A stretch of DNA of 19,311 nucleotides, taken from the NCBI GenBank assembly GCA_964592115.1, contig CAZQCP010000049.1, positions 1 to 19,311 on the forward strand, given 5' to 3'. The notes beneath the pieces are model-generated. The model worked only from the letters and a program-made list of their open reading frames with translations. It had not been told where the DNA came from and ran no database searches. The translations under genes and the position numbers were made by a program. How positions within the stretch are numbered: the stretch's first letter is position 1; every line of letters begins with the position of its first letter. Source of the DNA: Sva-07 sp964592115 (GTDB taxonomy: Bacteria; Actinomycetota; Acidimicrobiia; Acidimicrobiales; Ilumatobacteraceae). This document shows, in pieces, positions 7,298-13,813 of this stretch.

Positions 7298-7315
7298 CGG
7301 GCGATACTGCCCGGG
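7297..7315. promoter_or_regulatory. Palindromic 17-nt spacer between two divergent start codons
   Basis: The epimerase GTG (minus strand) and the dtd GTG (plus strand) are separated by 7298-7314. The spacer is an inverted repeat, CCGGGC / GATACT / GCCCGG, so the two GTG codons flank it nearly symmetrically. GATACT, 6 nt before the dtd GTG, could be a weak leaderless -10. There is no room for two ordinary promoters, so at least one probably lies inside the opposite gene. Confidence 0.45.
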
Positions 7316-7770
7316 TGCGAGCGTTGGTGCAACGGGTGACGCAGGCGGAGGTGACCTTCCGGCGTCACGACGACGACCCGTGGGAGGTGGCAGGTTCGAT
7401 CGGAGCGGGTCTCTGTGTGCTCGTCGGCGTCACTCACGACGACACCGAATCGGTCGCCGTGAAGCTGGCCGACAAGCTGCTCGGCTTGCGCGTCTTCGAT
7501 GACGACGACGGGGTGATGAACCGATCGATCGGCGACGTCGGCGGCGCGCTGCTCGTCGTCAGCCAGTTCACGTTGTACGGGGATACGACGAAGGGCCGCC
7601 GCCCGAGTTGGATCGCCGCCGCTCGTCCCGAGCAGGCGGAACCGCTCGTGGACCACCTCGTGGCGACGTTGCGCGCCCGCGGTGCGGTGGTGGAGACGGG
7701 CCGCTTCCGCACCGACATGCGTGTCGCGCTCGTCAACGACGGCCCCGTCACCCTCCTCCTCGACGTGTAA
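7315..7770 (+). CDS. dtd: D-aminoacyl-tRNA deacylase
   Basis: 151 residues, full family length. MRALVQRVTQAEVTF at the N terminus, SQFTLYGDTTKGRRPSW (the SQFTLYG motif of the active site) and NDGPVTLLLD (the Gly-cisPro motif inserted across the dimer) identify DTD. It hydrolyses D-aminoacyl (and glycyl mischarged) tRNAs in the cytoplasm, keeping D-amino acids out of translation. The GTG start at 7315 is fixed by the conserved MRA-VQRV beginning; no Shine-Dalgarno is seen. It is monocistronic by context, ending at a strong hairpin shared with the convergent lnt gene. Confidence 0.95.
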   Translation: MRALVQRVTQAEVTFRRHDDDPWEVAGSIGAGLCVLVGVTHDDTESVAVKLADKLLGLRVFDDDDGVMNRSIGDVGGALLVVSQFTLYGDTTKGRRPSWIAAARPEQAEPLVDHLVATLRARGAVVETGRFRTDMRVALVNDGPVTLLLDV

Positions 7771-7774
7771 TCCG

Positions 7775-7821
7775 AAAAATGTCCGTTTCGTCACGCTGAA
7801 CGTGACGAAACGGACACATTT
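7775..7821. terminator. Bidirectional intrinsic terminator (dtd / lnt)
   Basis: A perfect 15-bp stem has arms GTCCGTTTCGTCACG (7781-7795) and CGTGACGAAACGGAC (7801-7815), loop CTGAA, flanked by AAAAAT on the left and ACATTT on the right. Read from lnt (minus) it ends in ATTTTTC, a classical T-run; read from dtd it ends in ATTTGGGG, which is weaker. The last codons and the stop of lnt (7791-7793) lie inside the stem. Confidence 0.85.
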
Positions 7822-9519
7822 GGGGTGTCCGGGTCACTCGGGTCGTGGGGGCGGCCGCGGGCGCGCCAGGTGACGGCACCGAACGCGAGGAGCAGGACCA
7901 CGATGATCGGGCGGTCGCCGAGGTTCGTGTACCAGGTGAAGCCCTCGCGCAGGGAGACGTCGGCGTAGAGGATCCGTCGTTCGCTCACGGCGGTGCGCTG
8001 CAACACGTTGCCGTCGGCGTCGACGATCGCCGTGAACCCGGTCGGCGCGGCCTGCACGACCCAACGCCCGGTCTCGAGCGCCCGCAGTCGGCTCGATGCG
8101 ACCTGTTGCGTCTGCACGATCGTGCCGGTGTAGCTCGCCCCGTTCGTCGGGTTGAGGATCGCTTCGCCGCCTTCTCGCACGCCTTCGCGAGCACGGCCGG
8201 CGAAGAACACCTCCCACGAGATCACGACCGCGAGGCGCGGCCCGCCCGGCACGTCGAGGTACGCCGGTTCCGTGCCGGCGACGGCATCGCGACCGATCTG
8301 CTCGATCGGCGCGCCGATCGCTTCGAGGAGTCCGCGCAGTGGCACGTATTCGCCGAACGGCACGCGGCGCACCTTGTCGTAGCGAGCGACGATCTCGCCG
8401 TCGGGCATCACGATGACCTGGGCGTTCGTGCGTCGCGTCCCGTTGTCCATCTCCTCGGTGATGCCGACGGCGATCGGTACGTCGAGGCGCGCCGCCTGCG
8501 CCGTCACCGCATCGTGTGCCCATGACCCGGCGAACATGTCGACGTCGATCGTGTTCTCCGGCCAGACCACGAGGTCGAGTTCGGGGTCGGGTTCGATCGA
8601 CGCCGTCGCGTCGAGATGGCGTTCGGTGACGAGGCGTGATGGCACCTCGAGCGCGCTGGTGCCTTGCTCGCCGCCGCCTTGCACGGCGGCGACGCGCATC
8701 GTCTCACCGGTGTCGTGCCCGCGCGGGGCGGCGAACGCCGTGAGCCACAGCGCGAGGCACAACACGACAGCGATCGCTCCGTGCGGGGCGCCGTGCGCGG
8801 CCGGTCGGAAGCGGCGGGCGAACGCCGGGACGCCGGGCGCCGGCCCGGCGAGGGCGTGACCGACGCTTCCGACCGGCCGCGCACGGCGCCCCGCACGGAG
8901 CGATCGCNNNNNNNNNNTCGCCGGGCCGGCGCCCGGCGAGGGCGTGACCGCCCTGGAACACGAACCATGTCAGACCGAGCACGCCGACGACGCGCACGAT
9001 CCCGACGAAGGGCCCGCCGACCTGTGCCATCCCCATCGTCGCCAGCGGCACGCCACCGAACGGGAACGAGAAGCGCACGGCTTCCACGAGCGTGTGGGCG
9101 AGTGGCCGACCGATCACCCGCCACACGCCGATCGGGGCGACGAGCGCGGCCACCCCGTGGAACCCGGCGAACACCGCCGCGGCGATCAGGTAGCCGGGCA
9201 GTGACAGCTGCACCATCCACACCATGCCGATGTACATCCACGACGCACCGAACGCGACACCGACCGCCACGCGCCGCTTGCGGCTCGGTTGGGCTCCGAG
9301 AGCGATCTCGAACACGACGATGCCGGCGAACGCCAGCGGCCAGAAACCCCATGGCGGAAGCGACAGCGCCACGAGCGCTCCGGCGAGCAGCCCGGCCGCG
9401 ATCGGTCGAATGCGTGATCTCCGTGCGGTGAGCGGACGCACATTGTTCACGCGTTCCGGGTGTGGGTCGCCCGATGAGGACGGCGGGGGTGACTCGGTGC
9501 GCCCGTCGATGTCGGTCAC
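7791..9519 (-). CDS. lnt: Apolipoprotein N-acyltransferase (interrupted by an assembly gap)
   Basis: Adds the third acyl chain to the N-terminal Cys of lipoproteins at the membrane. The N-terminal part has several hydrophobic helices beginning LLAGALVALSLPPWGFWPLAFAG. The C-terminal part is a nitrilase-like domain with WPENT (Glu about 292), DKVRRVPFGEYVPLR (Lys about 353), VVISWEVFF and GRWVVQAAPTGFTAIVD, then one last helix. The reading frame breaks at 8862-8949, which holds a 10-N gap and inverted contig-end sequence. Removing those 88 nt rejoins the frame as FQGGHALAG followed by about 15 residues and FRPAAHGAPHGA, giving about 546 residues, normal for the family. The Cys of the Glu-Lys-Cys triad is Ser (about 405). 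ATG 9519 overlaps the sortase stop by 4 nt. Confidence 0.88.
8770..8907. repeat. 44-bp perfect inverted repeat ending at an N gap (probable assembly fold-back)
   Basis: 8770-8813 and 8864-8907 are exact reverse complements, and the right arm stops at the last base before the Ns. The inner end of the left contig and the start of the right contig also share GGCGAGGGCGTGACCG. The pattern fits a fold-back at a GC-rich palindrome rather than genomic structure. Confidence 0.8.
8908..8917. other. Assembly gap (10 N) inside lnt
   Basis: Ten undetermined bases. Frame analysis on both sides indicates that the flanking contigs overlap, so little or no sequence is really missing. Confidence 0.95.
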
Positions 9520-10166
9520 GTGGCGAGCGTGAGATAGACGACGATCCGCTGCGCCGTGGATCCGAGCGGATGGCAGGCGAACAACGTCGCTGTCGGCGTG
9601 TCGGTCGGAGTGGTGATCCAGAGCGCATCGGGGCCGACGATCTCGGTCGATGTCACGTGGTAGGTGAACTCGCCATCATCGGTGGTGAGCACCATCTCGT
9701 CGCCGGGTGCGAGCTTGTCGAGGTGGCGAAACTCGGCGTTGTGGCTGGTGCGGTGACCGGCGATCACGACGTTGCCGATCTCGCCGGGCATCGCCGAACC
9801 CGGCCAGTGGCCCGGCCCGCGGTCGAGCGTGGTGAGGCGGATGCCTTCTTCGAGCTCGGTGTCGAGCTCGATCGCCGGGATGGCGATGCGCCCGATCGGC
9901 GGATTGTTCTCCGGTCCGCGCTGGTCCTGAGGAGGTGCGATCGGCTGCGTCAGTTGCCGCGGCAGCGTGGTGGTGGTCGTGCTCGTCGTGGTGGTGGTCG
10001 TCGTCGAGGTCGTGGTGGTCGTGCTCGTCGTCGGCGGGGTCGTGGTCGGTCGCACGATCGGCGCGAGCTGCGCGTTCGTGGCCTCGGGTCCGCAGCCGGC
10101 GATGGCACACACCGCGATCGCGAGCGCGGCAACGCTGACCGCCCGGAGCCCGACGAGCCGGATCAT
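9516..10166 (-). CDS. Class E-like sortase with lipoprotein signal and Thr-rich stalk
   Basis: 216 residues. Residues 1-25 form a signal peptide ending in a lipobox (IAG-C25), so the protein is probably a lipid-anchored exported lipoprotein. About 41-68 is an almost pure Thr/Ser stalk. About 90-216 is the sortase beta-barrel with catalytic His138 (VVIAGHRTSH), Cys198 (TATLFACHP) and Arg207 (STAQRIVVY). Sortases cleave a C-terminal sorting motif and join the protein to the cell wall or another protein; the partner is not in this window. Most sortases are held by a transmembrane helix, so the lipobox is unusual. ATG 10166 overlaps the oxidase stop (ATGA) and its own stop overlaps lnt, whose product would acylate this very protein. 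Confidence 0.88.
   Translation of the reverse strand: MIRLVGLRAVSVAALAIAVCAIAGCGPEATNAQLAPIVRPTTTPPTTSTTTTTSTTTTTTTSTTTTTLPRQLTQPIAPPQDQRGPENNPPIGRIAIPAIELDTELEEGIRLTTLDRGPGHWPGSAMPGEIGNVVIAGHRTSHNAEFRHLDKLAPGDEMVLTTDDGEFTYHVTSTEIVGPDALWITTPTDTPTATLFACHPLGSTAQRIVVYLTLAT
9968..10060. repeat. Low-complexity triplet tract encoding the Thr-rich stalk
   Basis: Plus strand GTG/GTC/GTT-rich triplets (minus strand ACC/ACG) encode runs of five to seven Thr broken by Ser and Pro. The tract is likely variable in length between strains. Confidence 0.8.
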
Positions 10167-11647
10167 GCCCGCGATTCTTCCATCCCGGCGAGCGTCGCGA
10201 GGACGCGCGCGGCGACGGTGCGGGCATCGCGGATGCAGGCCGGGATGCCGATCCCGCGGTAGGAGGCGCCCGTCACCTCGATCCCGGGCGGCAGGGCGCG
10301 CTCGATCGCGGCGACCCACGAACGGTGATGTGGCCGGTATTGGGCGAACGCGCCGGGCCAGCGGGTGATGCGCACGTCGAGCGGCGCCACGTCGATGTCC
10401 AGGTGGTGTCCGACGTCGGTGACGACGGCGTCGACGATCGCGTCGTCGTCGAGGTGGAGCACGGGCGCGCCGTCGCGACCGAGCGACACGCGCAGCACCT
10501 GGCCGCCGCCGGGTGGACGCCAGTGCGCCCACTTCTGTGAGCCGAACGACACGGCGGTCACGGCGCGCTGTACCGGCTTGGGCACGAGGTAGCCACTCAA
10601 GCCGTGCAGCCGCGCCGGCCACGCATCGGCGGCGAGATGGATCGTGACCATCACGACGTCGGCGCGCTCGGCCGCAGCCAACAGCGTGGCGGCATCGGGC
10701 GCCGCACCCGACAGGAGCTGTGCCGACGTGCCCGCCGGCGTCGCCAACACGATGGCGTCGAAGCGGGTTCGCTCGCCGCGGCCGGTGTCGACGAGCCAGC
10801 CGGCGCCGTCGCTGACCACGGCGGCGACCGGCGTCGTCGGGTGGAACACGGCCCCGGCTCGGGATGCGGATTCGGCGGTCGCTGCGGCCAGCGCGGCCAT
10901 CCCGCCGCGTGGTGTCGCGAACACGGCGCTCGCCGCGGCCGTCGCAGTGTTCGTCGATCCCACCGCGGACTGTTGCCGCCGTTGGCGGCGAGCGGCGATG
11001 AGCATGCTGCGACTGCTCCCGGCGAGTGCGGCGAGTTGGGGCACCTCGGCGAGGCTGAACCGGTCGGTGTCGGTCGCGTAGATGCTGCCGACGAGCGCGT
11101 CGACGAGCCGCTCGTGGACCTCGTCGCCGAACCGGGCGCGCACGAACGCGCCGACGGAGTCGGGTTCCGTCGAGGTGCGGGGGAGGAGCGGTTCGAGTGC
11201 CGCCCTGGCCTTGCCGCGCCACGACAGCAGGCCGGTCGTGGCGAGCGGCCGGAGGCGCCCAGGCAGGCCGAGCAACAAACCGTCGGGGATCGGATGCAGC
11301 CGGTCGTACCAGACGGCGGCACCGACCGGTTCGGGCGACACGAGGTCATCGCCGAGCCCGACGCGTCGCGCCAGGTCGACCGCGTCGGGCACTCGGGCGA
11401 GAAATGCGTCGGCGCCCTCGTCGACGTGGGGGAGCCCGGCGAACGGTGACGTGGCGATGCGCCCGCCGACGTCAGGCCCGGCGTCGAAGAGCTCGACGGC
11501 GGCACCGCCCTCGGCCAGGTCGAGCGCCGCCGTGACGCCGCTGATCCCGCCGCCGATCACGGCGACCCGCATCGTCGCCGGCCCGCTCGTGTCGCGGTGG
11601 GGACTGCCCTCGACGCGAGGCGTGTCGGCCGCGGCCGGCGGACTCAT
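10163..11647 (-). CDS. hemY: Porphyrinogen oxidase (coproporphyrinogen III oxidase, HemY/CgoX type)
   Basis: 494 residues, a flavoprotein. The dinucleotide fold MRVAVIGGGISGVTAALDLAEGG starts at residue 26, followed by VELFDAGPDVGGRI, DEGADAFLARVPDAVDLARRVGLGDDLV and a C-terminal FAD contact in GASYRGIGIPACIRDA. It removes six electrons from a porphyrinogen ring using oxygen. In actinobacteria the substrate is normally coproporphyrinogen III (name cgoX), so I prefer that over protoporphyrinogen oxidase. The first 25 residues are not part of the fold. ATG 11647 overlaps the ferrochelatase stop (ATGA), but ATG 11572 (residue 26) is a plausible true start. It sits third in the haem operon, directly before the sortase with another 4-nt overlap. 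Confidence 0.9.
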   Translation of the reverse strand: MSPPAAADTPRVEGSPHRDTSGPATMRVAVIGGGISGVTAALDLAEGGAAVELFDAGPDVGGRIATSPFAGLPHVDEGADAFLARVPDAVDLARRVGLGDDLVSPEPVGAAVWYDRLHPIPDGLLLGLPGRLRPLATTGLLSWRGKARAALEPLLPRTSTEPDSVGAFVRARFGDEVHERLVDALVGSIYATDTDRFSLAEVPQLAALAGSSRSMLIAARRQRRQQSAVGSTNTATAAASAVFATPRGGMAALAAATAESASRAGAVFHPTTPVAAVVSDGAGWLVDTGRGERTRFDAIVLATPAGTSAQLLSGAAPDAATLLAAAERADVVMVTIHLAADAWPARLHGLSGYLVPKPVQRAVTAVSFGSQKWAHWRPPGGGQVLRVSLGRDGAPVLHLDDDAIVDAVVTDVGHHLDIDVAPLDVRITRWPGAFAQYRPHHRSWVAAIERALPPGIEVTGASYRGIGIPACIRDARTVAARVLATLAGMEESRA

Positions 11648-12612
11648 CGGGCGATCCGGTCACGCACGAGGGCGGCGAGCGCCGACATCACCGCTACGTC
11701 GTCGTTGACGCTCGCCGTGCGGTCGAAGGCGAGTCCTCGATCGGCGGCCCGTGCCGCCGCTTCGATGTCGAGGTCGTACAGCACCTCCAGGTGGTCGGCG
11801 ACGAAGCCACATGCGCAGACGATGATCCCGCCGACTGCGTCGTCGGCGCCGAGATCGTCGATGACGCTGAGGATGTCCGGCCCGATCCACGGCTCGGGGG
11901 TGCGGCCGGCCGACTGCCAACCGAGTTGCCAGTCGGTGCCCTCGCTGAGTGCGAGTCGACCGGCGACCGCTTCTGCCGTCGCCCGCAGCTCGTCGGCGTA
12001 CGGGTCGCCCGAGGCGATCACGCGCTCGGGCAGCGAGTGGGCGGTGAACACGACGCGCACCTTGGCGACCTCGGCGCGCATCGCCGTCAGCCGCCGGTCG
12101 AGGTCGGCGGCGAGGAACTCGACGAATGCCGGTTCGGTCGCCCAGCTCGTGATGGCGGTGACCGTCAGCGCACGATCGATGTCGCGGGTCGCGGCATCGA
12201 CGCCGTCGCCCATCCGGGTCAGGTAGTCGCCGATCGACGCCGACGAGTAGTGCGGCGCGAGCACGAGTCCCACGATCGTGTCGGCGCCGGCGGCGACAGC
12301 TTCGGCGGCAGCTGCGCCGACCTTCGGGTCGGCGTGCTTCATGCCGAGCACGACCGTGTAGCGGCCGGGCTCGGCGGCGTCGAGCGCTCGTTGGATCGCT
12401 TCGCGCTGGGCGGCGGTCACCTCCGCGAGCGGCGACACCCCGCCGATCGCCCGGTAGCGGGCGGTGAGGTCGGCGAGCGCCTCCGGCGTCGGCGGGCGAC
12501 CGCGACGGATGTCGGTGTAGTAGCTCTCGATGTCGGCGGGCGACCGCGGCGTGCCGTACGCCATCAGCACCACGGCGATCCGTTGCGACGCGGTCGGATC
12601 GGTGGGGTTCAC
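11644..12612 (-). CDS. hemH: Ferrochelatase (coproporphyrin ferrochelatase, HemH/CpfC)
   Basis: 322 residues, inserting Fe2+ into the porphyrin. VVLMAYGTPRSPADIESYYTDIRRGRPP near the start closely resembles Bacillus-type CpfC, including the Tyr of AYGTP. FTAHSLPERV holds catalytic His192, QSAGRTPEPWIGPDI is the conserved C-lobe loop, and CACGFVADHLEVLYDLDIE carries the paired catalytic Glu (about 276). Only two Cys (266 and 268) are present, too few for the four-Cys [2Fe-2S] cluster found in some actinobacterial ferrochelatases. GTG 12612 is chosen because it overlaps the hemE stop by 4 nt; the frame upstream is hemE read out of phase. Acting on coproporphyrin III would require a HemQ/ChdC elsewhere in the genome. 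Confidence 0.92.
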   Translation of the reverse strand: MNPTDPTASQRIAVVLMAYGTPRSPADIESYYTDIRRGRPPTPEALADLTARYRAIGGVSPLAEVTAAQREAIQRALDAAEPGRYTVVLGMKHADPKVGAAAAEAVAAGADTIVGLVLAPHYSSASIGDYLTRMGDGVDAATRDIDRALTVTAITSWATEPAFVEFLAADLDRRLTAMRAEVAKVRVVFTAHSLPERVIASGDPYADELRATAEAVAGRLALSEGTDWQLGWQSAGRTPEPWIGPDILSVIDDLGADDAVGGIIVCACGFVADHLEVLYDLDIEAAARAADRGLAFDRTASVNDDVAVMSALAALVRDRIAR

Positions 12613-13670
12613 GCCTCGGCCCGGGTGGCGTCGTGGACCGCGTCGACGATCGCCTTGAGCACGCCGGGATCGGTGTCGGGCTGCACGCCGTGACCGAGGT
12701 TGAACACGTGGCCCGGGTGTTGGCTGCCGTCGGGCTGCTCGTTGTCGCTCAACACCTGGGCGACGCCGTCGAGCGCGGGTCGTGCGCCGGCGAGCACGAG
12801 GGCCGGATCGAGGTTGCCTTGCACGGCGATGTCGTCGCCGAGTCGGCGGCGGGCATCGGTGATCGTCGTGCGCCAGTCGAGCCCCACGACCGTCGTCCCC
12901 GTGGCGACGAACGACTCGAGCAGGTGATCGCACCCGACGCCGAAGTGGATGCTCGGCACGCCGGGGTGACGGCGGGCGAGCTCGTGGATGACATGGCGGC
13001 TGTGCGGGAGGACGTAGCGGTCGTAGTCCCGCCGGCTGAGCGTGCCCGCCCACGAGTCGAACAGCTGGTAGGCGGCGGCGCCGTGGGAGAGCTGGGCGTC
13101 GATGAACGTGATCGCCGACTCCGCGAGTCGCTCCATCACCTCGTGCCACAACACCTCGTCGGTGCACATCATCGCCTTCGTGTGCCGGTAGTCGCGGCTC
13201 GGTCGGCCTTCGATCAGGTAGCTGGCGACGGTGAACGGCGCCCCGGCGAACGCGAGCAGCGGCACGTCGAGCTCGGGCACGAGACGTTCGACCGTGGCGA
13301 TCACGTAGTCGACGTCGTCGAAGGCGAGCGGGCGCAGCCGTTGGACGTCGCCGCTCGAGCGCAGCGGTGTGTCGGCGACCGGACCGGTGCCGGGGGCCAC
13401 GTCGATGCCGAACCCGACGGCGTGTGCGGGCACGACGATGTCGCTGTAGAGCACGGCGGCGTCGACGCCGTAGCGGCGGACGGGTTGCAGTGTGATCTCG
13501 GCGGCGAGATCCGGCTGCTTGATCGCTTCGAGGATCGAGCCCGCACCGCGCACGGCGCGATATTCCGGGAGCGACCGACCCGCCTGGCGCATGAACCACA
13601 CCGGTGTGTGGTCGCCACGGCGCCCGTGTGCGGCAGCGAGGAAGACCGACGTGGGCGTTGCGGCGAGCAT
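12609..13670 (-). CDS. hemE: Uroporphyrinogen decarboxylase
   Basis: 353 residues, full length. TPVWFMRQAGRSLPEYR (substrate-binding Arg loop), AAVLYSDIVVPAHAVGF (the catalytic Asp region), AFAGAPFTVASYLIEG, GVDWRT-like VVGLDWRTTI, VQGNLDP and HVFNLGHGVQP are family signatures. It converts uroporphyrinogen III to coproporphyrinogen III by four decarboxylations, in the cytosol. It heads the five-gene unit hemE-hemH-hemY-sortase-lnt. ATG 13670 has no Shine-Dalgarno; TAGCGT ends 9 nt upstream, so the message is probably leaderless or nearly so. Confidence 0.96.
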   Translation of the reverse strand: MLAATPTSVFLAAAHGRRGDHTPVWFMRQAGRSLPEYRAVRGAGSILEAIKQPDLAAEITLQPVRRYGVDAAVLYSDIVVPAHAVGFGIDVAPGTGPVADTPLRSSGDVQRLRPLAFDDVDYVIATVERLVPELDVPLLAFAGAPFTVASYLIEGRPSRDYRHTKAMMCTDEVLWHEVMERLAESAITFIDAQLSHGAAAYQLFDSWAGTLSRRDYDRYVLPHSRHVIHELARRHPGVPSIHFGVGCDHLLESFVATGTTVVGLDWRTTITDARRRLGDDIAVQGNLDPALVLAGARPALDGVAQVLSDNEQPDGSQHPGHVFNLGHGVQPDTDPGVLKAIVDAVHDATRAEA

Positions 13671-13679
13671 CGCCGGGTC

Positions 13680-13685
13680 ACGCTA
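13680..13685 (-). promoter_or_regulatory. Candidate -10 for the hem-sortase-lnt operon
   Basis: TAGCGT on the minus strand, in the context GGCGATAGCGT, ends 9 nt before the hemE ATG. The divergent helicase gene has a matching CGATAGCAT element. No strong -35 is seen. Confidence 0.4.
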
Positions 13686-13722
13686 TCGCCGGGCTTGCGC
13701 GCCGGAGGTGGGAGCGGAGTGG

Positions 13723-13751
13723 CGAACGTTGGGACCCGTCCCCAACGTTCG
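13723..13751. repeat. 11-bp inverted repeat between hemE and the HelD-like gene
   Basis: The arms are CGAACGTTGGG (13723-13733) and CCCAACGTTCG (13741-13751) with a 7-nt loop; each arm contains the palindrome AACGTT. It lies near the middle of a 143-bp divergent intergenic region, 38 to 44 bp upstream of each proposed -10. That suits an operator or a hairpin in neither transcript better than a terminator. Confidence 0.6.
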
Positions 13752-13794
13752 TCAGTCGCCAGGCGCGCGAGGTCGGGTGGCGGCGAGGCGCCGA

Positions 13795-13800
13795 TAGCAT
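13795..13800 (+). promoter_or_regulatory. Candidate -10 for the HelD-like helicase gene
   Basis: TAGCAT in the context CCGATAGCAT ends 13 nt before ATG 13814. There is no ribosome site in the interval, so only a very short leader would be made. Confidence 0.4.
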
Positions 13801-13813
13801 TCTTTGACCCCTT

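Noticed and set aside
8770..8907. 44-bp inverted repeat as terminal repeats of a mobile element
   Set aside because: There is no transposase and no target duplication, and one arm ends at an assembly gap within a gene whose frame is restored by deleting it.
7791..9519. lnt as a pseudogene or two separate genes
   Set aside because: The frame change coincides exactly with contig-end fold-back sequence and disappears when the 88-nt artefact is removed.
13690..13708. Possible rifamycin-associated element upstream of the HelD-like gene (GGGCTTGCG)
   Set aside because: Only one half resembles the GGGGCTTGC...GCAAGCCCC palindrome; the second half (CGCC GG) does not match.
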